Assembly: GCA_963816925.1 (NCBI GenBank)
Contig: CAWFMY010000009.1
Span: 248,001-312,000 of the forward strand
Direction: 5' to 3'
Length of the DNA stretch: 64,000 nt
DNA from: CAIWHR01 sp963816925
GTDB lineage: Bacteria > Pseudomonadota > Gammaproteobacteria > Burkholderiales > Casimicrobiaceae
The notes under the pieces were generated by a model. That model ran no database searches and was not told where the DNA came from. It saw only the letters and a program-made list of their open reading frames with translations. This document shows positions 1 through 12,466 of this stretch, piece by piece. Made by a program: the position numbers and the translations under genes. Each line of letters begins with the position of its first letter. Position 1 is the stretch's first letter.

Positions 1-904
1 CCGCGCCGCTCTCCGCCATCCGTCGACGATCGTCGGCATCGAGATGGATGCAATGCGCGTAGACCGCGCCGTGCCGCAACAGCCCGAAGTGGTCGTAGAC
101 GTCGAGATAGCTGCGGCTCCACGGAAAGAGCTCGGCGACCCAGCGCACCTCGTCCATGTTTTCGGCGACGTGCGTCTGCATCAGCACGCCCGCATGCTCG
201 TCCAGCAGGCGGCCCGCAAGCTCGAGCTGGCGGTCGGTGGACGTCGGCGCGAACCGCGGCGTCACCGCGTACAGCAGGCGATCCCGTCCGTGCCAGCGCT
301 CGATCAACTCCGCGCTCTGCTCGTAGCCGGATTCCGCGGTGTCGCGCAGGAAGTCCGGACAATTCCGGTCCATCAGCACCTTGCCCGCGGCGATGCACAT
401 GTGACGCGAGCGGGCTTCCTCGAAGATCGCGTCGACCGATTCCGGGTGCACGGTCGCGAACACCAGCGCGCTCGTCGTTCCGTTGCGCAGGAGTTCGTCG
501 AGGAAGAACGAGGCGACCTCGCGCGCGTGGTCCGGATCCGCGAAGCGGCGCTCCGTCGGAAACGTGTAGCGGTCGAGCCATTCGAGCAGCTGCTCGCCGT
601 ACGACGCGATGATGTCGGATTGCGGATAGTGGATGTGGGTGTCGATGAAGCCGGGCAGGATGATGTTCCCGGTGTAGTCGACGACCGGCGTTTTCGCGGG
701 CAGCGTCGTCCGCAGGGCGGCCCAGTCGCCAGCGGCCTGCACGCGACCGTCGCGCACGACGAGCATTCCGTCTTCATGGAAACGGTGCGCGCGCTCGCCC
801 AACGCGGCCGGGTCGCCGACGAAATCGAGGACCCGGCCGCGAAATGCCGTCAGCCCGGACGCCCCTGCCGCCGGTGCGGGAGACGTTCCCGCCGCCGCGG
901 TCAT
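1..904 (-). CDS. guaD: Guanine deaminase, C-terminus beyond the window edge
   Basis: Zn-dependent amidohydrolase that deaminates guanine to xanthine and so feeds the xanthine dehydrogenase encoded upstream. About 301 residues are visible in one open frame that runs off position 1. The metal-binding THIHY motif lies at about residues 89-93, followed by WLDRYTFP, QTHVAENMDEV and YAHCIHL, all typical of bacterial GuaD. The ATG at 904-902 overlaps the puuD stop codon (ATGA), so it is the last visible gene of the leftward purine operon and is probably translationally coupled. No frame break is seen in the visible part. Confidence 0.93.
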   Translation of the reverse strand, partial: MTAAAGTSPAPAAGASGLTAFRGRVLDFVGDPAALGERAHRFHEDGMLVVRDGRVQAAGDWAALRTTLPAKTPVVDYTGNIILPGFIDTHIHYPQSDIIASYGEQLLEWLDRYTFPTERRFADPDHAREVASFFLDELLRNGTTSALVFATVHPESVDAIFEEARSRHMCIAAGKVLMDRNCPDFLRDTAESGYEQSAELIERWHGRDRLLYAVTPRFAPTSTDRQLELAGRLLDEHAGVLMQTHVAENMDEVRWVAELFPWSRSYLDVYDHFGLLRHGAVYAHCIHLDADDRRRMAESGA

Positions 905-2092
905 CGCGCTTTCGCGCCTTGCGCGATCCACGCCGCGATCAGCACCCGCTCATCGTCGGTCATCTGCGTGAGGTTGCCGATCGGCATGTATTTGTTGGCG
1001 ACGGTCTCGCCGATCTTGCCCGCCTGCGCGGCGATCTGCTCGGGGGTCTCGAGCATGATGCCCTTCGGCGGTTGCGCGAAGCCCGCCTGCTGCGGCTGCG
1101 CCGCATGGCAAGGCACGCAGCGCTGCGCAATGACGGCCTGCACCTGCGCCATCGCGACCGCCGGGCCGCCCGGCGCAATTCCGCGCGGCGCGATCGCCGC
1201 CGCGACGCCGGCGAGCAGGACGCACGCCGCAATCGGGAGCCACGCCTTCTCGCTGCCCTTGTGGCGCAGCACGAAATACTGCCGGATCAGCACGCCCGGC
1301 GAGCATCACCAGCGCGAGCACCGCCCAGCCGTACGGATGCCCGTACGTCATCGGATAGTGGTTGCTGATCATCACGAACAGAACCGGGAGCGTGAAATAG
1401 GTGTTGTGCACCGAGCGCTGCTTGCCTGCGAGGCCCGGCGCCGGATCCGGCTCCCGTCCGGCGAGGATGTCCGCAACCATCGCCTTCTGCCCGGGGATGA
1501 TCACGAAAAAGACGTTCGCGACCATGATCGTGCCGAGCATGACGCCGACGTGCAGGTAGGCCGCGCGGGCGCTGAACACGTGCGCAAGCGCCCAGCACAT
1601 CGCGACGACGAACACGAACAGGAGCGCCGCGAGCACGGTTTCCCGGCCGCGCACGAGCCGGCAGAGCCCGTCGTAGACGAGCCAGCCGCCGACGATGACG
1701 GCGATGCTGATCGCAACGCCGGCGCCCGGCGAAATGTCGAGCACGCTGCGGTCGACGAGCCACGTCGACGCGCCGAACCAGTAGATGATCGCGAGGAGAC
1801 CCATCCCCGACAGCCACGTGGTGTAGGCCTCCCACTTCGACCAGTGCAGGTTGGCGGAAAGCGGCTCGCCCTTCGGGCCGGTCAGGAATTTCTGGCTGAC
1901 GTAGAACCCGCCGCCGTGAACCGCCCACAGCTCGCCGAACACCCCGCGCTCGCGGTCCGCCGCCTTGGCGGGCGGCGACAGCGAGTTGTCCAGCATGACG
2001 AAATAGAACGACGCGCCGATCCACGCGATGCCGGTGATGAGGTGCAGCCAGCGCACCAGCAGATTGAGCCAGTCGAGGACGTAGGCATCCAT
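901..2092 (-). CDS. puuD: Urate hydroxylase PuuD, membrane protein with C-terminal cytochrome c (one frameshift)
   Basis: PuuD oxidises urate to 5-hydroxyisourate at the inner membrane. The N-terminal part (from MDAYVLDWLNLLVRWLH) has several hydrophobic helices with the family's conserved His and Trp residues. The C-terminal part carries a haem-c site, RCVPCH, and MPIGNLTQM with a candidate axial Met. The two parts lie in different frames joined near position 1292, where GCCGGGCGTG has one base too many for the expected LAG-VLIRQYF junction, so a sequencing insertion is likely. Total length is about 396 residues, normal for the family. It lies 75 bp downstream of the transporter binding-protein gene and overlaps guaD by ATGA. 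It shows that urate is oxidised here by a respiratory-type enzyme rather than by uricase. Confidence 0.9.
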
Positions 2093-2167
2093 TTTGGTTG
2101 TCGTGCGCGCGAACGACCCGGCCCGGAAGCGTTGCGCCCCCGAGCCCGGGATTCGTGCGAATGACCC

Positions 2168-3268
2168 TTACTTCTTCGGCAGCTTGCTCGCCACGCCCTC
2201 GACGTAGTAGTCCATCTTGTTGAGCTCGTCGTCGGACAATGTCTTGCCGGCGGCGACGCGCACCTTGCCGTCCTGGTCCTTGATCGGTCCCGTGAACGGA
2301 TGGAACGTGCCCGCCTTGAGCCCGCCTTCGAGCTTGACGATGGATTCCTTGAGATCGGCGGGCACCGCGGCGTTGAGCGGCGCGAGCTTGATCATCCCTT
2401 CCTTGTAGCCGCCCCACGTGCTGGTCGGCTTCCAGGTCCCCGCGATCACTTCCTGCACCTGCTTCGTGTAGAAGTCGCCCCACTGGTGCGTGGTCGCGGT
2501 GAGCTGCGTCTTCGGGCCGTATTTCGACATGTCGGAGTGGTAGCCGAACGACCACTTGCCCTTCTCCTCGGCGGCCTGCACGACGGCGGTCGAGTCCGTG
2601 TGGTGCGTGAGCACGTCGGCGCCCTGCGAGATCAGCGTCAGCGCGGCCTCGCGTTCCTTGCCCGGGTCGTACCAGGAGTTGACCCAGATCACGCGGACCT
2701 CGGCCTTCGGATTCACGCTGCGCGCGCCCAGCGCGAACGCGTTGATCCCCTGCAGCACTTCGGGAATCGGAAACGCGGCGACGTAGCCCAGGATGTTCGA
2801 CTTCGTCATCTTGCCGGCGATCACGCCCGTCAGGTAGCGGCCCTCGTAGAAGCGGGCGTTGTAGTTGCCCATGTTCGGGCCCGTCTTGTAGCCGGTCGCA
2901 TGCATGAAGTCGGTCTTCGGAAACGCCTTCGCCACCTTCTCCGTCGGGTTCATGTACCCGAAGCTCGTCGTGAAGATGATCGTATTGCCGCTTTGCGCGA
3001 GCTCGCGGATCACGCGCTCCGCATCGGCGCCCTCCTCGACCTTGTCGACGTACTTCGTCTGCACCTTGTTGCCGAGCGCCGCTTCCATCTGCTTGCGGCC
3101 CTGGTCGTGCTGGAACGTCCAGCCGGCGTCACCGATCGGGCTGACGTACACGAAACCCACTTTGACCGGGGCTGGCGCTTGCGCCACCCCTGACCCCGCC
3201 CACACCGCCAACAGCACCGCACCGGCGCACGCGCCGACGGCGCTCATCCATGCTTTGCGATCGAACAT
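2168..3268 (-). CDS. BMP-family ABC transporter substrate-binding protein (nucleoside/purine)
   Basis: Periplasmic binding protein of the Bmp/PnrA type, which binds nucleosides or purine bases for the ABC transporter encoded directly upstream. The start MFDRKAWMSAVGA is chosen because AGGAGA lies about 7 bases before it and a signal peptide follows, ending near SGVAQA; the frame stays open further upstream without a ribosome site. The mature protein begins PVKVGFVYVSPIGDAGWT and shows the family features TTSFGYM, YEGRYLTGVIAG and HHTDSTAV. It is about 366 residues long, the usual size. Location within the xdh-puuD-guaD operon suggests the ligand is a purine or purine nucleoside; the ligand itself is inferred. 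Confidence 0.9.
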   Translation of the reverse strand: MFDRKAWMSAVGACAGAVLLAVWAGSGVAQAPAPVKVGFVYVSPIGDAGWTFQHDQGRKQMEAALGNKVQTKYVDKVEEGADAERVIRELAQSGNTIIFTTSFGYMNPTEKVAKAFPKTDFMHATGYKTGPNMGNYNARFYEGRYLTGVIAGKMTKSNILGYVAAFPIPEVLQGINAFALGARSVNPKAEVRVIWVNSWYDPGKEREAALTLISQGADVLTHHTDSTAVVQAAEEKGKWSFGYHSDMSKYGPKTQLTATTHQWGDFYTKQVQEVIAGTWKPTSTWGGYKEGMIKLAPLNAAVPADLKESIVKLEGGLKAGTFHPFTGPIKDQDGKVRVAAGKTLSDDELNKMDYYVEGVASKLPKK

Positions 3269-3400
3269 CGCTTGTCTCCTGATAGTTCGGGCGCCCCCGT
3301 AGTGCCCGCGGCCGGCGCCCCCACCTACCGCGTGCCTGTTCCTCACTTCGTGTGACCTTCTGCCCGGCAATTATGCTCGCTCGCGTCGCCTCGAATTTCT

Positions 3401-5401
3401 TCAGTCGGGTCGATACGGCTGCCCGAGCGACATCGGCGAATTCAACCGGATCGTCTGCACGTTGCGCGAGATCACGACGAGCACGATGATCGTCGCCCAG
3501 TACGGCAGCGACGACAGGAATTGCGACGGGATCTCGATCTGCGCGCCCGAGCCCTGCAGGAAGAGCTGCGTGATCATCACGCCGCCGAACAGGTAGGCGC
3601 CGACCAGCACGCGAACCGGCCGCCATGTCGCAAAGACGACGAGCGCAAGCGCAATCCAGCCACGCCCCGCGACCATGCCCTCCACCCACAGCGGCGTGTA
3701 GAACACGGAGAGAAATGCGCCGCCCACGCCGGCCATCGCGCCGCCGAATATCGTCGCCAGATAGCGGATGCGAATCACCGGGTAGCCGATCGAGTGCGCG
3801 GACACCGGCGACTCGCCCACCGCGCGCAGCACGAGGCCCGCGCGCGACTTGTACAGGAACCATGCGACACCCGCGAACAGCACCCACGATGCGTAGACGA
3901 GCGACTGCTGGTCGAACAGCGCCGGGCCGACAAAGGGAATGTCCGCGAGCAGCGGAATCCGGATCGCCGGCACCGCGAGCATCGTGGCCGACTCGTAGGG
4001 CTTGCCGATGAACGCGGACAACCCGACGCCGAAGATCGACAGCGCGAGCCCGGAGGCGACCTGGTTCGCCATCAGGGTCAGCGTCAGGAAGGCGAAGATG
4101 AGGCTCATGGCGGCGCCGGCCAGCATGCCCGCCGTGACGCCGGCCCACGTGCTGCCCGAATCATGCGCGACGGCGAAAGCCGCGATGGCGCCGACGGACA
4201 TGATGCCCTCCGCGCCAAGATTGAGGACGCCGGACTTCTCGGTGACGAGCTCCCCCAGCGCGGTGATGATGAGCGGCGTACCGGCGACGACCGTCGCAAA
4301 CAGCATCGCGGTGACGATGTTGTCCATCGGGTCGTCTACTTCGCCGCCGGTCGCGCGGCGCAGGCGGTACTGGATGAACACGTCGGACCCCAGCAGGAAA
4401 AAGAGCAGCATCCCCTGGAACACTTTGGAGATCGAGGACGGCAGGCTCATGTATTGCTGCGCCTGCTCCCCGCCGATGTAGAGCAGCGCCATCAGCAGGC
4501 TCGCGAAGAAGATGCCGACCGGGTTGAGCCGCCCGACGAACGCGACGATGATCGCCGCGAAGCCGTATCCGCTGCTTATCTTGTCCGTGAGTTGGCCCAC
4601 GGGTCCCGCGACCTCGGCCATTCCGGCGATCCCCGCCGCGGCGCCCCCGACCAGCATGCCGACCCAGATCATGCCGACGGCGGAAAAGCCGGCGTAGCGG
4701 GCGGCGGCGGCCGATTCGCCGGCAACGCGCATCTTGTATCCCGCGTAGCTCTTTTGCATGAAGACATAACCCGCCGCCAGCACCACCAGCGCGATCACGA
4801 ACGCGAAATTGAGCCGCGTGCCCTCGATCAGGATGGGCAGGAGCGCCGTGTCGGTGAACGTTTCCGTTTGCGGGAAATTGAAGCCCGCGGGATCCCGCCA
4901 CGGACCGAAGACGAGCCACGACACCGCGAGTTGCGCGATGTAAACGAGCATCAGCGACGTCAGTATCTCGTTGGCATTGAATTTCGTCTTGAGGAGCGCC
5001 GGGACCGCCGCCCACAATGCGCCGCCGATCGCGCCGGCGACGACCATGGCCGGCAGCACCAGCACGCTCCCCGTGCTCTGGAAGCCGAGCGCGACGCCGG
5101 TCGACGCCACCGCGCCCATCAGGTACTGGCCTTCGGCGCCGATGTTCCAGACGTTGGCGCGAAAGCCGACGGCGAGCCCCACCGCGATCAGCATCAACGG
5201 CGTCGCTTTCAGCAACAGCTCGGTGATCGCATTGAGGTCGCGCACGGGGTTGAGGAAGAAGATGCGGAAGCCTTCGACCGGGTTCTTCCCGAGCGCTGCG
5301 AACACGAACATCCCGCCCACGATCGTCAGCGCGACGGCGATCGCCGGCGACGCGTAGCGCATGGCGTTCGACGCTTCGGGACGCGGCTCAAGCTTCCACA
5401 T
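3401..5401 (-). CDS. BMP-type ABC transporter permease, two permease domains in one frame
   Basis: A single 666-residue open frame contains two complete inner-membrane permeases of the BPD_transp_2 type. Residues 1 to about 355 begin MWKLEPRPEASNAMRY and include NVWNIGAEGQYLMGA; residues 359-666 begin MDNIVTAMLFATVVAGTPL and include GVLNLGAEGIMSVGA. In relatives these are two separate genes. Read one base later, the end of the first domain meets a TAG at 4338-4336, 8 bases before an ATG at 4327 that would start a normal 308-residue second permease. The fusion may therefore be a one-base insertion rather than biology. The start at 5401 has AGGAGG upstream and overlaps the ATPase stop by 14 bases. 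Substrate is probably purines or nucleosides. Confidence 0.88.
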   Translation of the reverse strand: MWKLEPRPEASNAMRYASPAIAVALTIVGGMFVFAALGKNPVEGFRIFFLNPVRDLNAITELLLKATPLMLIAVGLAVGFRANVWNIGAEGQYLMGAVASTGVALGFQSTGSVLVLPAMVVAGAIGGALWAAVPALLKTKFNANEILTSLMLVYIAQLAVSWLVFGPWRDPAGFNFPQTETFTDTALLPILIEGTRLNFAFVIALVVLAAGYVFMQKSYAGYKMRVAGESAAAARYAGFSAVGMIWVGMLVGGAAAGIAGMAEVAGPVGQLTDKISSGYGFAAIIVAFVGRLNPVGIFFASLLMALLYIGGEQAQQYMSLPSSISKVFQGMLLFFLLGSDVFIQYRLRRATGGEVDDPMDNIVTAMLFATVVAGTPLIITALGELVTEKSGVLNLGAEGIMSVGAIAAFAVAHDSGSTWAGVTAGMLAGAAMSLIFAFLTLTLMANQVASGLALSIFGVGLSAFIGKPYESATMLAVPAIRIPLLADIPFVGPALFDQQSLVYASWVLFAGVAWFLYKSRAGLVLRAVGESPVSAHSIGYPVIRIRYLATIFGGAMAGVGGAFLSVFYTPLWVEGMVAGRGWIALALVVFATWRPVRVLVGAYLFGGVMITQLFLQGSGAQIEIPSQFLSSLPYWATIIVLVVISRNVQTIRLNSPMSLGQPYRPD

Positions 5402-6966
5402 GCGAAGCCTCCTCCATCCTCGGCGCGCCCGGCCACATCCCGCTCATCCACACGCCGATTTCCTCGACGTTGGTTTGCGCGGCCGGCTTCGCGGGCGACA
5501 ACCGTCCCTTGGCGATCACCGCGATCCGGTCGCAGATCTCGAAGAGCTCATCCAATTCCTCGGAGATGACCAGGACCGCGCAGCCCTTGTTGCGCAGGTC
5601 GATGATCGCCTGGCGAATGAAGGCGGCGGCGCCCACGTCCACGCCCCACGTCGGCTGCGCGACGATCAGCACCTTCGGGTCCTGCATGATTTCGCGGCCG
5701 ACGATGTACTTCTGCAGGTTGCCGCCGGAGAGCGAGCGCGCCTGCGCCTGCGGTCCGCCGCACTTGACGCCGTAGAGCTCGATGCACCGCGCGGCGAACG
5801 CGGCCGCGGCCCTGAAATCGAGCAGCGACCGCCGCAGGAATCCCTGCGTGCGCGCGGCGGTGAGGATCGCGTTTTCGGCGAGCGACATCGACGGCACCGC
5901 GCCGCGGCCCAGCCGCTCCTCGGGCACGAAGCACAGGCCGAGCCGTCGCCTGCGGCCCGGCGGCATGCGCCCCGAATCGAAACCGCAGATGCGCACCGGG
6001 AATTTCTCGGCCAGCGGCGCCTCCCCCGAAAGCGCGTAGAGCAATTCCTGCTGGCCGTTGCCGGAAACGCCGGCGATGCCGACGATTTCGCCGGAGCGCA
6101 CCTCGAGCCGCAGGTCCTTGAGGTCCGTGCCGAACGGATCGTCGGCCGCATGCGACAGTCCCGCGAGCTCGAGCCTGACATCCCCGCCCGCCTTCGCCGC
6201 GCCGTGTTCGCAGACCGGAAGGTCCTTGCCGATCATCATCCGCGCCATCGATTTCGGCGTTTCCCGCGAAGGCACGCAATGGCCGGTCACCTTGCCGGCG
6301 CGCAGGACCGTCGCCGCTGTGGCAGAGCTCCTGGATCTCGTCCAGCTTGTGGCTGATGTAGAGGATCGAGCACCCTTCCGCGGCGAGCTTGCGCAACGTC
6401 TCGAACAGCGTGCGCACCGCCTGCGGCGTCAGCACCGACGTCGGCTCGTCCATGATGAGGAGTTTCGGCGACTGCAGCAGGCAGCGGATGATTTCGACCC
6501 GCTGCCGCTCGCCGACCGACAGCGAGTGCACGTTGCGGCGCGGATCGACGGGCAGCCCGTACTTGTCGGACACCTTCCGGATGCGCTCGGCGAGTTCGGA
6601 GAGGTCGGGCTTGCCCGGCAGCGCGAGCGCGACGTTCTCGACGACGGACAGCGTCTCGAACAACATGAAATGCTGGAACACCATCCCGATGCCGAGCTCG
6701 CGCGCATACGCCGGGCTCGCGACGGCGACGATGTTTCCCTCCCAGCGCATTTCGCCGCGATCGGGATGCACCACGCCGTAGATCATCTTCATCAGCGTGC
6801 TCTTTCCCGCGCCGTTCTCGCCCAGCACGGCGTGGATCTCGCCGGGCATCACCGTGAGGTCGACGTCTTCGTTGGCGACGACCGACGGGTAGGCCTTGGT
6901 GATGCCGGTGAGCGCGAGCCGCGGCGTGGCGCCGCCGGCTTCGATGCCGGGCTGCGCGTCCGTCAT
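5388..6966 (-). CDS. BMP-type ABC transporter ATP-binding protein, two nucleotide-binding domains (one frameshift)
   Basis: Cytoplasmic ATPase energising the purine/nucleoside transporter, of the duplicated RbsA/NupA type. The first domain has GENGAGKST, FQHFMLF, LSVGERQRVEI and LLIMDEPTSV. The second has the degenerate Walker A GVSGNGQQE, SLSGGNLQKYIVGRE and VLIVAQPTWGVD, as usual for this family. The halves are joined by a frameshift near 6316, where AGCGGCGACG carries one base more than needed for CHSATVLRAGKVTG. Length with the correction is about 525 residues. The ATG at 6966 overlaps the xdhC stop (ATGA), and the C-terminus overlaps the permease start. Confidence 0.88.
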
Positions 6967-8069
6967 CCCTGCTTCTCCCCGGCCTTGCGCGGCGCCTCGG
7001 CGATGGTTGCCGCTGGCCCGGCGCCGCGAATGGCCTGTCGCGCCTCGTTCACCTGCAGCAACTGCGCGGCGACCGCGACCGCGATCGTCGCCGGATCCTT
7101 GCCCTTGATTCCCGGCACGCCGATGGGACACGTCATGTCGGCAAACGACGCGGCCGGAATTCCGCGCTCCGCCATCCGGCGCTCGAATTGCCGGCGCTTC
7201 GACAACGAGCCGATCAGCCCGAAGTACGCGAATTCGCCGCGCCGGAGGATCGCTTCGGCGAGCGCCTGGTCGAGCGGATGGCTGTGCGTCATGACCAGGA
7301 AACAGGAACCCTGCGCCGCCGCGGCGACTTCCGCCTCGGGCGCGTCGGTGACAACCACGCCGACATTGGGCGGAATCTCCGCCGGAAATTCGGATTCGCG
7401 CCCGTCCACCCAGGTCACGCGACAGGGAAGTCCCGCGAGCACCGCGACCAGCGCGCGCGCGACGTGCCCGGCGCCGAACAGCACGATGTCGAAACCGACG
7501 TCGCGCAATGGATCGAGAAAGACGAGTGCTTCCGCACCTTCATCCGCGGGTGCGAAGCGGGCGAGCCGCGCATCGCCGCCGTCCGCGAGCAGTGCCCGCG
7601 CCGCGGCGACGACGCGCGTCTCGAGCGCGGCATCGCCGAGCGATCCCGCGACGCATTCTTCGGTGACGATCAATCGACCGTCGCTCGTGCGATCCGTCGG
7701 CGTCGCCACGATGGCCGTTTTGCGGTCGCGCCGCAACGCCGCGAGCACGCTCACCCATTCGGCATCGACGTCGACCGGCTCGAACAGGAGGTTGGCGAGG
7801 CCGCCGCAGCATTGGCCGAGGCTGGCGCCGAGCGGGAAGCGGCGCAGTTCGCCGCTCGCGGCGCGGGTGTCGGCAAGCATGCCCCGCGCAATGTCGATCG
7901 CCGAGAATTCGAGATGGCCGCCGCCGATCGTGCCGTCGACGGCGTCCGCCGTCACGACCATCCGCGTTCCGGGTCCGCGCGGCACCGAACCCTTCGCCGA
8001 CACGACGCTGACCAGAACGGCCGGCGCGCCGCGCGCGCGATGACGCATGAGCGCCTCGAGCCATTGCAC
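6963..8069 (-). CDS. xdhC: Xanthine dehydrogenase accessory protein XdhC
   Basis: Molybdenum-cofactor chaperone that binds and sulfurates MPT before insertion into xanthine dehydrogenase. It has the N-terminal domain with GSVPRGPGTRMVV, IGGGHLEFSA and the cysteine motif GQCCGG, then a Rossmann-like C-terminal domain with VLFGAGHVARALV, MTHSHPLDQAL, YFGLIGS and CPIGVPGIKGK. The 368-residue reading starts with GTG at 8069, directly after the xdhB stop; an internal Met at residue 8 is an alternative. The third gene of the xdhABC set, it overlaps the next ATPase gene by ATGA. Confidence 0.93.
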   Translation of the reverse strand: MQWLEALMRHRARGAPAVLVSVVSAKGSVPRGPGTRMVVTADAVDGTIGGGHLEFSAIDIARGMLADTRAASGELRRFPLGASLGQCCGGLANLLFEPVDVDAEWVSVLAALRRDRKTAIVATPTDRTSDGRLIVTEECVAGSLGDAALETRVVAAARALLADGGDARLARFAPADEGAEALVFLDPLRDVGFDIVLFGAGHVARALVAVLAGLPCRVTWVDGRESEFPAEIPPNVGVVVTDAPEAEVAAAAQGSCFLVMTHSHPLDQALAEAILRRGEFAYFGLIGSLSKRRQFERRMAERGIPAASFADMTCPIGVPGIKGKDPATIAVAVAAQLLQVNEARQAIRGAGPAATIAEAPRKAGEKQG

Positions 8070-10418
<2,349 letters not shown>

Positions 10419-10434
10419 GCGCGTCGCCCCGGGA

Positions 10435-11982
10435 TCAGACCGCGATATCACCGAACTGCGCGACGACCTGCGTCGCCGACTTGGCGCCGGAGGTCTCGAG
10501 CCAGAATCGGTAGAGCAGGTTGCGCGCGACGCTCTTCCGGTACGCGGCCGTCGCCCGCATGTCGGTCAGGGGCGTGTAGTCGTCGGCGAGCGCGGCCATG
10601 GCCGCGCGCACCGTCGCCTCGGTCCAGTCGCGCCCGGTGATCGCGCGCTCGGCGGCCGTCGCGCGCTTCGGCGTTGCCGCCATCCCGCCGTACGCGATTC
10701 GCGCGTCGGCGACGCGTCCGCGCTCGAGGACGATGCGGTATGCGCCGCAGACGGCCGATATGTCCTGGTCGAACCGTTTCGAAATCTTGAATGTGCGCAG
10801 ATGCGCGCCGGGCGACCGATTCGGCACGCGGATGTGCTGGACGAACTCGCCCGGCGCGAGCGCCGTCTTCTGGTACGCGAGGTAGAACGCGTCGAGCGGG
10901 ATCTCGCGGGTGCGCTTGCCGTGCCGCAGCACGAGCGTCGCGCCCATCACCATCAGCGCCGGCATCGAGTCGCCGATCGGCGAGCCGTTGGCGATGTTGC
11001 CGCCGAGGGTGCCCGCGTTGCGGATCGGCGGCGACGCGAAGCGCCGGTAGAGCTCGGAAAGCTCCGGGTGTCGCGCGACCAGCGCTTCATACGCGTCGGT
11101 GAGATTCGCCCCGGCGCCGATCTCGAGGCCGGCATCGGTGTCGCGAATCTCCTTCAGCTCGGCGACGTCGCCGACGTAGATGATGTCGTGCAGGTCCTTG
11201 TGCTGTTTCGTGACCCACAGGCCGACGTCGGTGCCGCCCGCGAGCATCCGCGCGTCGGGATAGGTCTCGCGCAGCGCGGCGAGCGCCGGCAACGCGACCG
11301 GCGCGTGGAACGTCGCGGTTCCATGGCGGACGGTGAGCGTGCCGGCCCGGCGGATCGCACGGAGGCGCTCGATCATCTCCCGCTCGCTCTGCGGAAGCTC
11401 GCCGTCCGCGCCCGAGGAGAACGAGCAATTCATCCAGCTCGAAGACCGGTCTTCGCGCCCCGCTCCGTATTCGTACATCTTCACGCCGGCATCGACGATC
11501 GGCCGATAGCCCGTGCAGCGGCACAGGTTGCCGGAAAGCGCGTCGCCGATCTCGGCGCGGGTCGGCGCATGGCGCGTCTTGTACAGCGCAAAGAGCGACA
11601 TGACGAAACCGGGCGTGCAGAAGCCGCACTGCGAGCCGTGGCAATCCACGAGCGCCCGCTGCACGGGGTGCAGCGTGCCGTCGGCGCCTTTCAGGCTTTC
11701 GACCGTGATGAGCTCCTTGCCGTCGATCGTGGGCAGGAACTGGATGCACGAATTGACCGCGCGAAACCGCACGCCGTCGCCGTCGAGCTCGGCCAGGACC
11801 ACCGTGCAGGCGCCGCAATCGCCCTCGGCGCATCCTTCCTTCGTTCCCGTCCGGCCGAGCGTCTCGCGCAGATAGTTGAGCACGGTCGTGGTCGGCGCGA
11901 CGCCTTCGACGGTGCGAACCTCGCCGTCCAGCACGAACCGGATTGGATCGCCGCCCGTCGCCGCCTTCTGCCTGCCTGTCAT
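10435..11982 (-). CDS. xdhA: Xanthine dehydrogenase FeS/FAD (small) subunit
   Basis: Electron-transfer subunit of xanthine dehydrogenase, 515 residues and intact. The N-terminal [2Fe-2S] domain has CAEGDCGACTV and a later Cys of the first cluster; the second cluster domain has SQCGFCTPGFV and GNLCRCTGYRPI. The FAD domain follows with MLAGGTDVGLWV and NAGTLGGNIANGSPIGDS, and the protein ends with the CO-dehydrogenase flavoprotein C-terminal domain. The start codon at 11982 gives MTGRQKAATGG. It is separated from the hiuH stop by 121 bp in which I see no gene, so the two may be co-transcribed or xdhA may have its own promoter there. Confidence 0.95.
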   Translation of the reverse strand: MTGRQKAATGGDPIRFVLDGEVRTVEGVAPTTTVLNYLRETLGRTGTKEGCAEGDCGACTVVLAELDGDGVRFRAVNSCIQFLPTIDGKELITVESLKGADGTLHPVQRALVDCHGSQCGFCTPGFVMSLFALYKTRHAPTRAEIGDALSGNLCRCTGYRPIVDAGVKMYEYGAGREDRSSSWMNCSFSSGADGELPQSEREMIERLRAIRRAGTLTVRHGTATFHAPVALPALAALRETYPDARMLAGGTDVGLWVTKQHKDLHDIIYVGDVAELKEIRDTDAGLEIGAGANLTDAYEALVARHPELSELYRRFASPPIRNAGTLGGNIANGSPIGDSMPALMVMGATLVLRHGKRTREIPLDAFYLAYQKTALAPGEFVQHIRVPNRSPGAHLRTFKISKRFDQDISAVCGAYRIVLERGRVADARIAYGGMAATPKRATAAERAITGRDWTEATVRAAMAALADDYTPLTDMRATAAYRKSVARNLLYRFWLETSGAKSATQVVAQFGDIAV

Positions 11983-12103
11983 GCCACGGCCTCCGATCCA
12001 CCCAACAATGCGGCAGCCGCACTGTCGGCCTCATGCGGCGATTCGCGTTTGCCCCGATCCCCTGCGCGCTACGGTGCCCGGGGCCCCTCTGCGACGCTCA
12101 CGC

Positions 12104-12466
12104 CTAACTCCCGCGATAGGTCGACCAGCTCCACGGCGAAACCAGCAGCGGAACATGGTAATGCTGCGCGGCGTCGGCGATGCCGAATCGTAGCACCACG
12201 TCGCCGACGAACGCGGGCTGCGGCAGCACCGCTCCCTGCGCCGCGAAATACGCGCCCGCGCCGAACACGATTTCATATCGACCCGCCTTGAAACTCTCGC
12301 CATCGAGGAGCGGCGCATCGCAGCGACCGTCGGTGTTGGTCGTGCTTTCGCGAAGGAATCGGCGATTTTCCGACGCGTCCTCGGCGAGCACGTATAGGCG
12401 AATGCGCACGCCGGCTGCCGGCCGGCCGTTCGCGGTATCGAGCACGTGCGTCGTGAGCTGTCCCAT
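12104..12466 (-). CDS. hiuH: 5-hydroxyisourate hydrolase (transthyretin-like)
   Basis: Hydrolyses 5-hydroxyisourate, the PuuD product, to OHCU. The 120-residue protein begins MGQLTTHVLDTANGRPA, with the catalytic His in TTHVLD, an Arg in the central strand region, and the diagnostic C-terminal YRGS. The start at 12466 has GGAGGGGG nine bases upstream and gives the standard length; the frame is open further upstream without support. It is the first gene of the leftward purine operon and faces the GntR regulator gene across a shared intergenic region. Confidence 0.94.
   Translation of the reverse strand: MGQLTTHVLDTANGRPAAGVRIRLYVLAEDASENRRFLRESTTNTDGRCDAPLLDGESFKAGRYEIVFGAGAYFAAQGAVLPQPAFVGDVVLRFGIADAAQHYHVPLLVSPWSWSTYRGS

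Noticed and set aside
44..2164. Long plus-strand open frame of 706 codons opposite guaD, puuD and their boundary
   Set aside because: Arg/Pro/Ala-rich composition without any motif; it is the GC-rich antisense shadow of intact, recognisable genes on the minus strand.
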